Origin: Diaphorobacter aerolatus
GTDB taxonomy: Bacteria; Pseudomonadota; Gammaproteobacteria; Burkholderiales; Burkholderiaceae_C
Reading direction: 5' to 3'
Assembly: GCF_014489535.1 (NCBI RefSeq)
Contig: NZ_CP060783.1
Coordinates: 4,884,190-4,948,189 of the forward strand
Length of the DNA: 64,000 nt
The position numbers were made by a program, and so were the translations under genes. The notes under the pieces were generated by a model, which saw only the letters and a list, made by a program, of their open reading frames with translations, had not been told where the DNA came from and searched no databases. The first letter of the stretch is position 1. The number at the start of each line of letters is the position of its first letter. This document shows, piece after piece, positions 1 to 9,601 of this stretch.

Positions 1-84
1 GAGCAGGGCGCTGCGGCACAGCGCAGCGAAGGCTGGATGCGGCGCGTGCTGTGGCGCTGGCGCGAGCGCCACCTGCCGGGTTGA
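1..84 (+). CDS. C-terminal end of a PRTRC-cluster protein (probably protein B)
   Basis: An open frame runs in from the window edge and stops at TGA 82-84. Only 27 residues are visible, rich in Arg and Trp. The assignment to PRTRC protein B rests on position: in PRTRC clusters this gene lies just before the ThiF-like gene, and here the two overlap. The residues alone do not prove the family. Confidence 0.45.
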   Translation, partial: EQGAAAQRSEGWMRRVLWRWRERHLPG

Positions 85-963
85 AGGCCATCCATTCAGC
101 GAGAGACTGGGTGCAGGACATTCGATTGGAGGCACTGGTGGAACACCTGATTCATCCGAAGCTGCTGGAGCGCCGCGTGGCGGTGCATCTGGTGGGCGTG
201 GGCGGCAATGGCGCACAGATGGCCGCCTGCCTCGCCCGCCTGGACATTGCGATGCGTGCCCTGGGCCATCCGCTGGGCCTGCACGTCAAGGCATTCGACG
301 CGGATCGCGTCAGCGAGGCCAATGTGGGGCGGCAGCTCTACAGCGCCGCCGACATCGGCAAGCACAAGGCGCTGGTGACCATCCACCGCCTGAACCAGTT
401 CTATGGGCTGGATTGGGAGGCCCATCCCATGCGCTACGAGGAATTCGTGCTTGGTCAGCGCTACTCAGCCAACGCCGATCTGCTGGTCAGTTGCGTGGAC
501 AGCCGCTCGGAGCGGCAGGCGCTGCACCAGCTCGCATGGCGTGACGCCAACCACTACGGCTACTGGCTCGACTTGGGAAACACCGAGTCCACCGCACAGG
601 TGGTCTTGGGCGAGCCACAGAGCAGCGCGGCATCGTGGCAGGGACAAGGCCCGCGCCTGCCGTGCGTGACGGAGCTGTTTCCCGAACTGCTCGACGCGGC
701 AGCGCCAGAGGACAACCAGCCATCCTGTTCGGTCCGCATGTCGCTGGCCTCCCAGGGGCTGTTCGTCAACGACGTGGCGGTGCGCTACGCCGCGCAACTG
801 CGGGCGGCTGTCCGCGCACGGTGTCGTCATCAATCTGGAATCCAAGCGCAGTGGTCCCATCGAGGTCGATCCACGCACCTGGGCGCGCTTCGGCTTCAGC
901 CACGAAGATGCCGAGCGCCCTGACCTGGAGTTGGAAGCCGTTGCCGAGGAGTGCGCGCCATGA
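81..963 (+). CDS. PRTRC system ThiF-family protein, frameshifted near the 3' end
   Basis: This is a ThiF/E1-like adenylating-enzyme fold protein of PRTRC clusters, which are found on plasmids and integrative elements; its substrate is unknown. The nucleotide-binding motif GVGGNGAQ follows a short lead, and an Asp-Ser-Arg (DSRSER) segment follows the Rossmann half. A TTG at 81 overlaps the previous stop (TTGA) and is a likely start; ATG 51 is possible. The frame is lost near 801-810. The expected tail (SAHGVVINLESKR then DPRTWARFGF) continues in another frame to TGA 961-963. Restoring two G in the GGG run at 802-804 rejoins the frames. It overlaps the next gene by ATGA. Confidence 0.75.
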
Positions 964-1177
964 GCATGAAGCAATGGAATGTGCGCGTGGTGCGCAACGG
1001 GCATGCTGTCCATATCGGGCAGGTGGCCGAGTCCAACGAGACGCTGGCGCGGTGTGCCGCACTGTCAATGTATGGGTTGTCCGAGGACGAAGCAGAAGAA
1101 ATAGAGCAAGACGAGACTGGTTCGCGCGGCCCTCGATCCATCCGGACGAGGAGTTTGGCGTGTCGCCCGAGACTTGA
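960..1177 (+). CDS. Small PRTRC-associated protein of unknown function
   Basis: A protein of about 72 residues begins MSMKQWNVRVVRNGHAVHIG, with its ATG overlapping the ThiF stop. After about residue 50 the expected acidic tail (IHPDEEFGVSPET) lies in a different frame. Adding one G to the GGCCC at about 1120 restores it and gives the stop at 1175-1177. The overlap suggests translational coupling. I know no function for it. Confidence 0.55.
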
Positions 1178-1274
1178 TTCCGAGGGCCTGCTATAGACTT
1201 GGCCTGTGGTCTGGGTGTTTGACTCGCCTCGCACGATCACGCATCCCCAACGCATTCCAATCACAAAGGCTGCC

Positions 1275-1627
1275 ATGGCTCGCAAATCTCTCCACCGCAC
1301 GACCCAGGAACTCGACGCCGAGATCGCCAGATTGCAGAAGGAGCGCGATCAAATCCGCGAGGACGAGAAGGCGGGCGTGGTGGGCCGTATGAAGGAAGCC
1401 ATTGCCTACTATGGCATCACCGCCGCCGACCTGGGGCTGGATGCCGCCAAGCGCAAGGCCCGCACCGGCGTGGCGAAGGCTAAGGACTCGAAGACCCAAC
1501 GCGCCGCAGGCCGCATCAAGTACAAGGACGACGCGGGCCACACATGGTCGGGCTACGGCCCAAGCCCAAGTGGTTCACCGAGGCACTGGCCAGCGGCAAG
1601 ACCGAAGCCGATCTGCGCGCAGCGTGA
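1275..1627 (+). CDS. H-NS family DNA-binding protein (frameshifted C-terminus)
   Basis: An H-NS/MvaT-like nucleoid protein of about 117 residues. The N-terminal half is a charged coiled coil (LDAEIARLQKERDQIRED). The C-terminal DNA-binding motif is YKDDAGHTWSGYG followed by PKPKWFTEAL. H-NS-like proteins on mobile elements usually silence foreign AT-rich DNA. The C-terminal motif changes frame at about 1559-1561; one more C in the CCC run repairs it and gives TGA 1625-1627. The start ATG 1275 places the coiled coil at the usual distance. Confidence 0.75.
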
Positions 1628-1631
1628 TGCG

Positions 1632-2787
1632 TCATGCCGGCGGTTGAGCCTCTGGCCTGTCGGCGGATTGCCTGCAGCCTGCGCTTTGCCTTGGCGATGC
1701 TTGGCCTATGTAGGCTCCAGCGGCTCTTTGCCTGGCATGACCTGCTCTCTCTGATACGGCCAGTCGCGCAGCCCGATCCGCATCCGCGTCCACGCAGCCG
1801 CCGCCGCGCACGGGCGATGGCGCACCTGAAAGCGATTCATACAGGTCGTTCAGATTGCCATGCCGCAGGCCGTGGGCTGTGATACCTGCCTGCTGCTTGG
1901 TGATGCCGAACTTCTCCAGGGCGTAGTCGAGCCGGCGCAGGTTGCGCTTGAGGTTCAGGGCTGGATCGCCCATGTGTGCGTCGCGGCTTGTGACCAGAGA
2001 CCGGGCCTGTGCGACAGCCGCGCGCTGTATCTCTGTTTCCAGCGGCACCCAGCGCACGCGCCCACCCTTGCCCTTGATCCATACATACTCATCCGCCTTG
2101 CGGCTTTCGAGGGGCAGGCCAGTCTGCTCGAATGGCACGACGTGCTCGAAGGGCCGGAACGTCACCGACTCCTTGCGCCGCAGCGCTAGCGCGTCCATCA
2201 ACCGTATCGACGCCGCGATCCGCGCATCGAATTGCGCGACCTGGGCAAGAACCGTTTCCACATCGACGCCGTGCGCGCCCCAGCTCTTGTCGCGCTGCGC
2301 GTATTCGTGGCGCTCGTATTCCTCCAGACTCAGGCCATAGTGTGCCGGCGGCCGCACGAAGCCCGGCTTTCCCAGCCAGGACGCCAGCCCCCGCAGAAAG
2401 CTCAAATAGGTCTGGATCGTGGCAGGTGCCAGCCGCTCGCGCTGCCAGACCTGCACCATCGCGTGCAGGTGCTTCTGCCCCAGGTTGCGTGGGTCGGGCA
2501 TGGTGTGGAAGCCCGCCTTGCGCTGGAGGTCGAGGAAGAAGCGTCGCAGAAAGCGCGCTCGTTCAGCACGGGTCTTGTGCGAGACGGTTTTCTCGCGTGC
2601 CGTGTGCCGCATGTTGAACAGGTCGATCAGGGTGTCGAGCACGCGCATCGGATCGGCATGGCCGGGCTGCAAGCGGGCAAGGATTTCCTGGGGCGACTTG
2701 CCCGCCAGGCTTGGGGCGTGGTCGATCCATGCCAGGGATGCGCCCTGGGCTGATCGAATCGGCCTGTCGGGTTGAGGGTGTCGTCAT
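1632..2787 (-). CDS. Tyrosine recombinase / phage-type integrase
   Basis: A site-specific recombinase of the tyrosine family, probably for the outer element. The catalytic set is visible: Arg in ALRRKES (about residue 165 of the long frame), HGLRH (about 267-271) and a C-terminal Tyr in AGAYIG after GHARQR. The continuous frame starts at 2672. A better N-terminus (WIDHAPSLAGKSPQEILARL) lies just upstream in another frame, so the likely start is ATG 2787 with a frameshift near 2750. The 3' end stops a few bases from the convergent H-NS gene. Confidence 0.75.
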
Positions 2788-3986
2788 CGTGCTTTCCAGG
2801 TGAAGGGAGGGGCGCGCCGCCCGAACGGCGCGCCGTCAGGAATCCGGGAAGTCCAACCCAGCGACGGATTCCGTCATCCGCTGGAGCGGGTGGTCAGACA
2901 AGCACGGCAACACGCGGGACCACACCGCGTGCCGCCGACCCAAGGGTTGCGCCAGCCACGCACATGTGTATGGGCCAGCTCGGTCGGTCTTAAAAATGAA
3001 AACATGTGATCCGGCTCCGTCCGCGCATTTCTGCGACCACGGAGGGTTGTGACGCGCCACCGCCTCAAGGGCGGGCAGCCGCATCGGCGACGAGATCGGG
3101 TCTCGCGCGCACTGGTGGATCAATCCTGGAATTCGCAGCGCCATCCGACCGCATGGGTCCACCCCTGACCGAAAGTCCAGGGCGGTGTCGGGCGTTCGAG
3201 CGGAAACCAGCGGGGAGCCCATGAGGGCAAGCACAGCCGCTGGCGGCGTGAAACACGCATGCTCGGGTGATGGCGGGATCGGGAGCCGGCATCGGGTGCC
3301 GGGCTGGGAGATCGACGGCCTCGACGCGCTTCCATGAGCGCCCAGCCGCAAGGGTTGGCAAAGGTCGAGGCACATGCTCTACGAATCAAACCTCGGAGCG
3401 GTCGCCTCGGGGGCGACGGCCACCCCGGCTCTGGGCCGGGGCTGCAAGGGCAGGTAACGACTGCGACGCCTGTTGCTCCGCGATGGAGCGGGCCAAGGAT
3501 GGCCCTCGGGAGCCTCTAGTGGATGACGAAAAGGGCTTGATGGTCAATGCCGGCGTGGCAATGCGACGGCATGGGAAAGCGCGTTGCCGGTGGCGCTTGT
3601 GGGCACGCGACGGCGTGATAAGGGCGATTTAGTGTCCCGCACGAACGCAGAGCAAGGCTGCATGCGGGCTTGACGGGAGAAAGTCCTGCCTCTGGTCCCG
3701 GACGGGAATCCCAAGTCCTTGCCGGGCATCTGCACGAAGGGCGCTTGATGGGCGCGCAACGGGGGTTGACGACTGCCAGTGCGGTGAGACCGTGGTGACA
3801 CACACGCAGTTCGCAACGGGTTGAGCTCGGGTCTGGCGTCATTGCAATGCCACTGTTCCTTCACTCCAGTGACAGCCAGCGGCACCTGATCCCGAAACCT
3901 GGGTCATTTCGTGCGAATTGCGGGTGGCGTGGCCGCACCGGTTTTCCGATGCTGGCCGTCATGTTTCCTCACCTTGGAGCACCATC
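2788..3986. other. 1.2-kb gene-free GC-rich region before parM
   Basis: No frame here has coding character or a family match. It lies between the start of the leftward integrase and the start of rightward parM. It contains several potential hairpins, including a strong one at 2811-2834. It could hold a partition centromere, a long structured leader RNA or an origin. I see no clear iterons. Confidence 0.5.
2811..2834. repeat. 9-bp perfect inverted repeat with 6-nt loop
   Basis: GGCGCGCCG at 2811-2819 pairs with CGGCGCGCC at 2826-2834 across the loop CCCGAA. It lies just upstream of the integrase start and could be an operator or a leader hairpin. Confidence 0.6.
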
Positions 3987-5015
3987 ATGGAATTGATCGT
4001 CAGGGCGGTGGATGTCGGATCCGGCAACACCAAGCTCGTCACCGGCGTCACGGGCACCGAAATCCGTTGCGCCAGCTTCCCCTCTATCGCTTATCCATCC
4101 AGCGGCGAGACGCCGCAGTGGCCGGCCAGCGAGCGGCGCAAGACTGTCTGTATCCCCGTCGGCCCTCTGTTCTACGAGGTCGGGCCCGATGTGGGCCTGG
4201 CGGCGGACACCTTCCGCGCCAAGCAGTTGCACGACGAGTACACCGAGTCGCCCGAGTACATGGCGCTGCTGCGCGGCGCGCTCAGCATGATGAAGGTGTC
4301 CCATGTCGACCTGCTGATCGTCGGGCTACCGGTGGCGCTGTTCACCTTGAAGAAGGCCGCGCTCGAGAAGGCCATGGTCGGCAGCCATCAGGTCGGCGGT
4401 GGCAAGACCGTGACAGTGGCCAAGGCGATGGCCGTGGCCCAACCGCAGGGTGCTCTGGTTCACTACGCGGCCGAACACCAGAAGATCGAGACCATCGGCA
4501 CCGAGCAGAGCCTGGTCATCGACCCCGGCTCGCGCACCTTTGACTGGCTGGTCACCCGCGGCATGCGCCTGGTGCAAAAGCAATCGCACTCGATCAACCG
4601 CGGCATGTCCGACGTGCTGCGCCTGCTGGCGGCCGAGATCTCCAAGGACATCGGCACCCGTACCGTGACTTCGACGCTATCGACCTCGCGTTGCGCACCG
4701 GCAAGGCCCGGTGATCTTCCAGAAGCCCTATGACATGAAAAAGCACCTGCCGCTGGCCGAGAGCGTGGCCCAGCAGGCAGTGTCCACGATGCGCCAGTGG
4801 ATCGAGACCCCGGAGAGCCTGCAGAACATCATCCTGGTGGGCGGTGGTGCCTTCCTGTTCAAGAAGGCCGTGAAGGCGGCGTTTCCGAAGCACCGAATCT
4901 ACGAGGTCAAGGAGCCCATGTTCGCCAACGTGCGGGGCTTCCAGATTGCGGGCCAGAACTATGCCGCCAGCACCCTGGCCCAGGCCGGGATCGTGCCGCA
5001 GGGGAGGCTGTATGA
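3987..5015 (+). CDS. parM: ParM/StbA-like actin-type partition ATPase (three frameshifts)
   Basis: An actin-fold ATPase that would form filaments to segregate the element's DNA. The phosphate-1 motif VDVGSGNTK is near the N-terminus, the phosphate-2 motif VIDPGSRTFDW is mid-protein and the adenosine-side motif ILVGGGAFLF is near the C-terminus. The start ATG 3987 follows TTGGAGC. The frame breaks at about 4657, 4706 and 5003, each repaired by one base in CCC or GGGG. The repaired end is GEAV then TGA 5013-5015, overlapping the next ATG. The full length of about 342 residues fits the family. Confidence 0.8.
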
Positions 5016-5287
5016 ACTCCCGTCCTCAGATCGAGCTGAAGCCCATCCGGCTGGTGTTCGAACTGGCGCGTGCCGACAACCCGCGCCTGTACGACGAACT
5101 GGTGCGGTTTCCGCAGGGGGCCAAGCGCGTGAACCGGCTGCGCGTACTGGCCTATGACGGGCTGCTGGCGCAGTACGGTGTGTTTGCCGTGGATGAAGCG
5201 AGGCAGGTGCCTCCGCGCGTGGCCAGCGAAGTGTCGAAGTCTGCGGCCGTGACCAACGACGTGTTCGGGCCCAGCCTGGACGAGTGA
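5012..5287 (+). CDS. Small partner of ParM (ParR-like), unassigned family
   Basis: A 91-residue protein that begins MNSRPQIELKPIRLVFELA, with its ATG overlapping the parM stop. It has a basic middle (GAKRVNRLRVLAYDGLL) and an acidic tail. Position and size fit the DNA-binding adaptor that links a ParM filament to its centromere. I do not recognise a clear ribbon-helix-helix signature, so the role is inferred from context. Confidence 0.6.
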   Translation: MNSRPQIELKPIRLVFELARADNPRLYDELVRFPQGAKRVNRLRVLAYDGLLAQYGVFAVDEARQVPPRVASEVSKSAAVTNDVFGPSLDE

Positions 5288-5294
5288 GGTGGCT

Positions 5295-5740
5295 ATGCCA
5301 AGACGCAAATACGCACAGCGTGATGAGGTGAGCGCCACGGAGCTTGCAGAAATGGGCTTCTGCGAGAAGAGGGTGCAGCTTGCGCTTCTATATGGTGACC
5401 AGGCGACGCCCGAGCAGAGCAAAGCCATGGCCCGGGGCAGGCGGCCCACCAGCGGTACTTGGAGGAGGGCTTGGCAGCAACGGCGGATCGCCGGTGCTTT
5501 GTGGCCACCTTCGTGTTCAGCCCTGATGCGCGGGAGACACAGGTGCTTCGCGCATACCGTGACGCAGTGCTCCTGCGACGGCGCTGGGGGAGGATTCTGG
5601 TCGCTGCGTACTACCTGGTTGCACCGATGGGTTGTCGAATCATGGCGCGGTCACCTGCGACCGTGGCCGGGGTGCGCCGCATGCTGTGCGTCGTGGTTAC
5701 ACGGTGTGAAAGGTCACTGTGCGACAGGAGGTCGTCATGA
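5295..5740 (+). CDS. Cas4/RecB-like N-terminal half protein
   Basis: A protein of about 148 residues. Its first part (VSATELAEMGFCEKRVQL) resembles the Cas4 N-terminus with the first iron-sulfur Cys. It is followed by a GQAAHQRYLEEG segment like the GxxxH catalytic-side motif. Reading through GGGG at 5434-5437 with one extra G joins the two halves of the frame. The C-terminal part has one hydrophobic stretch (WGRILVAAYYLVAPMG). It lacks the Asp and Glu-x-Lys catalytic residues, which appear in the next gene. Confidence 0.55.
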
Positions 5741-6273
5741 CTTCGTCTGCCGTGTATGTGCCTGCCAGTCTGGTGCTCGTGCTATGGCTGGTGCGACGAT
5801 GGCGCCGCCGCCATGGATATGGCGAGAGAGCGTCCCGGCCGCGAGAGCTCGCCAATGCTGAACTGATCTACATGGAGAAGCTCTTTCGTATTGAGGAGCC
5901 CATTCGGCTCGTTGCCAAAGTGGATCGGGTGTACCGACTCTCGCGAGGATCGCTAGTACTGGTGGAATTGAAGACTCGATCAAGCAACCGGGCCTACCCG
6001 AGCGACATCATTCAGCTATCGGCGCAAAAGGCCGCCGTTGAACACCAGACCGGCGAAGCGGTCGAGCCAGTCGGGTTTGTCACTGTTCTCGATCCGACGT
6101 CAGGCCGACGCCGGCAGTCCCATCAAGTCCAGTTGTTGGATGAGGGCCAGTTGATTGAGGTGGCGCAACGCCGCCGTGCAATTTTGGAGCGGCGAACTGA
6201 TCCTGCCTATGCCCACTCGGTTCGAGCGTGCGCCGGCTGTGCGTTTCACGGGCGATGTGATCGCCCTGCATGA
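5737..6273 (+). CDS. Cas4/RecB-like nuclease half with Fe-S cysteines
   Basis: A 178-residue protein. After a transmembrane-like N-terminus (SLVLVLWLVRRW) it carries LVAKVDRVY with the catalytic Asp, VLVELKTRS with Glu-x-Lys, and a Gln-containing helix (DIIQLSAQKAAVEH). It ends in CAGCAFHGRC, a Cys-x2-Cys-x5-Cys cluster typical of Cas4/AddB-type iron-sulfur nucleases. The start ATG 5737 has AGGAGG upstream and overlaps the previous stop. With the preceding gene it would supply a full set of Cas4-like motifs. There is no CRISPR array nearby. Confidence 0.65.
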   Translation: MTSSAVYVPASLVLVLWLVRRWRRRHGYGERASRPRELANAELIYMEKLFRIEEPIRLVAKVDRVYRLSRGSLVLVELKTRSSNRAYPSDIIQLSAQKAAVEHQTGEAVEPVGFVTVLDPTSGRRRQSHQVQLLDEGQLIEVAQRRRAILERRTDPAYAHSVRACAGCAFHGRCDRPA

Positions 6274-6348
6274 CGGCGATGGGGATGGCGTCCGCCTGGC
6301 ATCTACGTCGCATCGCGGCTCGTTGACAGCACGCATGTCGTTGATGAT

Positions 6349-6651
6349 GTGCCGCGCTCGCGACCGGCTATCGGCGGAACACCGATCCGTAGATCGATTG
6401 AGCTTCGTCTTGACATGTTGAAACCAGGCCATGCTGTGGCATTATTTGACTTGAGAGAGCAAGTAGAGGTGCGCAGTGCATTACTTGTTGCCTGCAACAG
6501 GCTCACCGCGCGTCATGAAAGCCCACTCATTTTGACGGTACCACTGACGGTATCAAGCGTATTTGGAGCTCCCTCCACAGAGGGAAAAACTGGCCGAGTG
6601 AATTATCGAGTGGGAGTGATTCGACGTCTGGCACTGACTGGCATTGAGTAG
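6349..6651 (+). pseudogene. Hypothetical gene interrupted by the island insertion
   Basis: A frame of 100 codons reads into the left 16-bp repeat (as YRVGV) and then ends in island sequence. At the right repeat, at 21711-21726, the same phase continues as RVGVMVRQKT and on to LELYPNSM and a stop near 21800. Joining the two gives one continuous frame. This suggests that the island split a gene of the outer element. The start is uncertain and no family is recognised. Confidence 0.4.
6605..6620. other. Left attachment-site core (attL) of the inner island
   Basis: ATCGAGTGGGAGTGAT occurs here and, in the same orientation, at 21711-21726. The P4-type integrase gene starts 310 bases inside this copy, as expected for an integrative island. 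Confidence 0.6.
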
Positions 6652-6749
6652 CACTAGAGCGAAGCTAAGTTATTATCACTACAGGAGTTTTTGTGATTTT
6701 GTCCGGCACTGATTGGCAATCTTTGGTATCGCCAAGCACCATTTTTTTC

Positions 6750-6837
6750 ATGGCATGATGAATGGCATTTAGTGCTTCGATGCCATGAGATGCCATCAAT
6801 ACCATGTAGATCTCTTTCTGATGCTCATGGTATTGAT
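6750..6837. repeat. Clustered short repeats before the integrase (arm-type sites)
   Basis: Two copies of ATGGCAT (6750-6756, 6762-6768) face two of ATGCCAT (6780-6786, 6790-6796). A 12-bp perfect inverted repeat, ATCAATACCATG (6795-6806) and CATGGTATTGAT (6826-6837), follows; a further CATGGTATT is at 6895-6903. Similar CATGGTA and ATGGCAT copies lie at 21623-21629 and 21636-21642 near the other end. This pattern suits integrase arm-binding or excisionase sites. Confidence 0.55.
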
Positions 6838-6929
6838 CTGACGTAGTTCAATGATTTTATTGAATTTTTTCGCCAAGATGGGCTGACTCTAGGTCATGGT
6901 ATTTGAGCCGAACTAGGGCGAGAATCATG

Positions 6930-8128
6930 CTGACCGATACCAAGCTGCGTAACCTCAAGCCGAGGGACAAGCTCTACAAGGAAAACGACCGCGACGGCCT
7001 CTATGTGGCCGTCACGCCTGCCGGGGCGATCTCGTTCCGCTACAACTACTCGATCCACGGTCGACAGGAGACCATCACCTTCGGCCGCTACGGTGTCGGC
7101 GGCATCGCCCTTGCGGAAGCCCGTGAGCGGCTGGGCGAGGCCAAGAAGATGATCGCGGCCGGGAAGTCGCCGGCCAAGGAAAAGGCGCGGGACAAGGCCC
7201 GCGTCAAGGACGCGGAGACGTTCGGGGCCTGGGCGGAAAAGTGGCTGCGCGGCTACCAGATGGCCGATTCCACCCGGGACATGCGCCGTTCAGTCTACGA
7301 GCGCGACTTGAAGCCGAAATTCGGCAATCAGAAGCTGGTGGAGATTACCCACGAGGACTTGCGGGCACTGACCGATGCCATCGTGGAGCGCGGCGCGCCG
7401 GCAACGGCAGTGCATGTCCGCGAGGTGGTGATGCAGGTCTATCGCTGGGCCATCGAGCGCGGCCAGAAGGTCGAGAACCCGGCGGAGTTGGTGCGCCCAC
7501 GAGCATCGCCAAATTCGAGCCGCGTGACCGAGCGCTGACGCCCGACGAAATTGGCTTGATGTACCAGTACATGGAGCGCATCGGCACGACGCCATCCATC
7601 CGGGCGGCGGCCAAGCTGCTGTTGCTGACGATGGTGCGCAAGAGTGAGCTGACCAATGCGACCTGGAGCGAGATCAATTTCAGCGACGCGCTTTGGACGA
7701 TCCCGAAGGAGCGGATGAAACGGCGAAATCCGCACCTGGTGTTTCTGTCCCGCCAGGCGCTGGACATCTTCATTGCCCTGAAAACCTTTGCTGGTGGATC
7801 GGACTACGTGCTGCCGTCACGGTATGACTCGGACTTGCCCATGAGCAGCGCCACACTCAATCAGGTGCTGACGCTGACGTATCGGCTAGCGCAGAGGGAA
7901 GGGAAGTCGCTCGCCAAGTTCGGGCCACATGACTTGCGGCGCACGGCCAGCACCTTGTTGCACGAGGCCGGCTACAACACGGACTGGATCGAGAAGTGCC
8001 TGGCGCACGAACAGAGAGGCGTCAGGGCCGTCTACAACAAGGCCGAGTACCGCGAGCAGCGCACGGCGATGTTGCAGGACTGGGCGGACATGATCGACGA
8101 ATGGACGCTGAGACGGCCGAAGGCGTAA
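6930..8128 (+). CDS. P4-type tyrosine integrase of the inner island (frameshifted)
   Basis: The N-terminus (TDTKLRNLKPRDKLYKENDRDGLYV) is the arm-binding DUF4102-type domain of P4-like integrases. A SAM-like core-binding domain follows. The catalytic domain has the first Arg in RKSELTNATW, HDLRR, and the Tyr in the VYNKAEYREQR region. The frame breaks at the CCC at 7497-7499; one more C yields RPTSIAKFEPRDR and a full-length protein of about 399 residues. ATG 6930 is the start that fits the domain. It probably catalyses insertion and excision at the 16-bp repeat. Confidence 0.88.
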
Positions 8129-8208
8129 ACCAGACGAACGCAGGTTAGCAGCGCCGCCTGAGCATCGAAGCATGGCCTCGGGTTTCATGACACACGAGGG
8201 GCGCGGCG

Positions 8209-8223
8209 TTTTAGCGGCTAAAA
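8209..8223. promoter_or_regulatory. KorB-type operator, copy 1
   Basis: TTTTAGCGGCTAAAA contains the 13-bp IncP-1 KorB operator TTTAGC(G/C)GCTAAA. It overlaps the last codons of alpA, downstream of the integrase gene. Confidence 0.75.
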
Positions 8224-8462
8224 AGTGGCGCTGCGACCGTCTGAATGAAGCCAGGCCGCATGGCCTGAGCACCCGATGACTTGCGCGCCTCGATCCATTC
8301 CTCGATCTCTGCCAAGTCCCAGGCGACGTTTCGGCTGGTGAGTGCGATGCGGCGCGGGAACTCCCCGCGCTGTTCCATGTTGAAGATCGTTCGCTCAGAC
8401 AGCGGGATCATCGCCAGTAGCTTCTTCCGGTTGATGAGTGTCTTACTTGTGGTTTCCTGCAT
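8211..8462 (-). CDS. alpA: AlpA-family regulator / excisionase-like protein
   Basis: An 83-residue winged-HTH protein. The segment KTLINRKKLLAMIPLSERTI, followed by a Phe-Pro-Arg-Arg wing and WDLAEIEEWIEARK, is the standard AlpA signature. AlpA proteins activate integrase or act as excisionase in P4-like islands. It is convergent with the integrase gene, and its stop lies in a KorB-type site. Confidence 0.85.
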   Translation of the reverse strand: MQETTSKTLINRKKLLAMIPLSERTIFNMEQRGEFPRRIALTSRNVAWDLAEIEEWIEARKSSGAQAMRPGFIQTVAAPLFSR

Positions 8463-8566
8463 CCCCTGACCTCTTCAGTCACTTGCGAAATATGTGCCTG
8501 ATGGTGCCTGTCAATGCGGATCGATTCGGCCTAATGATTGACCCTTTTGGTTGACGCCAAAAGAAA

Positions 8567-9601
8567 TCAGCGGATGGGGCGCTTCTTCTTCTTCTTCAAG
8601 TGAAACATTGCGGGGATTAATGCCAGCGTCTTCGATACCGCTTGGCGCTCGATGCCCAACCTTCGCGCAATCTGCGACTGATTGAGTCCAGACCACTGGA
8701 GCATCAAGATCTGCTTCTTGCGATCGGATAGCTTCGAGTCCACCATCAGCCGCGCCTGGTTGCGCAGTTCCGCTTTGTCTGCTGGCTGCAATGTCTGGCG
8801 CATGACATAGTGGAAGAAATAGCCGTCAACGAGTTGATCTCCCGATTTCACTTGCGGCGTTGCCGGCTTCGCGCATTGCTGGCTGAGCCTGGCCAGCTCA
8901 AGTTCAAACTGCGCGAGTGATCGCTTCGCCTGTCTGTATGCGGGGTTCCATTCGCCATTCGTTTGCTTGGGTCGATGCCCCTCGCAATACTGGTGACTAA
9001 GTTCAAGCTTCTTGCGATTCTCAAGCTCCGCATCGTTTACCTGCTGCTCCGCAATCTTGGCCATGAACGCGGAAAACTCCGTCAGCTCTCCGCAGAAGTC
9101 GCAGAAGCCGTGTTTCCTTTGCGCGTTGAGACTGACGCCCTGAGCGGCGGCAGACGTTTGCGGGCGTTTGCTGGCACAGCAGCAAACCAGTTCGATCAAG
9201 GCTTCAAGGGTCGCGGTAAAGCGATGATCCCTTGGTGTCTGTCGGTCTTCCGTTTTGATGAATTGACGTAGCAACTGGCGCTGCACGCGAACCATCGCGT
9301 CAAGTCGTACCAGTCCAATGATCGCGCTGAAGCCCACACCCGTGCCGGCTCCGGGGACGTAGCCCGAGTAACGTACTGGAAGGGTTGCCATGTAGGCGGC
9401 TACAGCAGGATCGATCACTTCCTGGATCAGTCGCCCGATGGGGTAGCGTCGCGAAGACGTGGAGTATGGCTTCCAACGTTCGCGGAAATCTTTGATGGAC
9501 TGAGAAACGGTGGGGTCGCAAACTTCCCAGATGGGGATGTAGTAGCGACCAAGACGCTTCTTTACGTGCTCTTCGTTTTCCATGTCAACCATTATTGCCA
9601 A
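8567..9601 (-). CDS. Unknown protein with CxxC/HxxCxxH motif and C-terminal HTH
   Basis: A 344-residue protein of no family I can name. It has Cys167-x2-Cys170 and later His203, Cys206 and His209, which could bind zinc. The C-terminal 292-328 region (SDRKKQILMLQWSGLNQSQI) resembles sigma region 4 or LuxR-type HTH. It ends in five consecutive lysines. It reads away from the repA operon and shares a duplicated promoter segment with it. A transcriptional control role for replication or transfer is plausible but is inference. Confidence 0.6.
   Translation of the reverse strand: MAIMVDMENEEHVKKRLGRYYIPIWEVCDPTVSQSIKDFRERWKPYSTSSRRYPIGRLIQEVIDPAVAAYMATLPVRYSGYVPGAGTGVGFSAIIGLVRLDAMVRVQRQLLRQFIKTEDRQTPRDHRFTATLEALIELVCCCASKRPQTSAAAQGVSLNAQRKHGFCDFCGELTEFSAFMAKIAEQQVNDAELENRKKLELSHQYCEGHRPKQTNGEWNPAYRQAKRSLAQFELELARLSQQCAKPATPQVKSGDQLVDGYFFHYVMRQTLQPADKAELRNQARLMVDSKLSDRKKQILMLQWSGLNQSQIARRLGIERQAVSKTLALIPAMFHLKKKKKRPIR

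Noticed and set aside
5295..6273. CRISPR locus suggested by Cas4-like genes
   Set aside because: No regular direct repeats with spacers and no other cas genes are present in the window.
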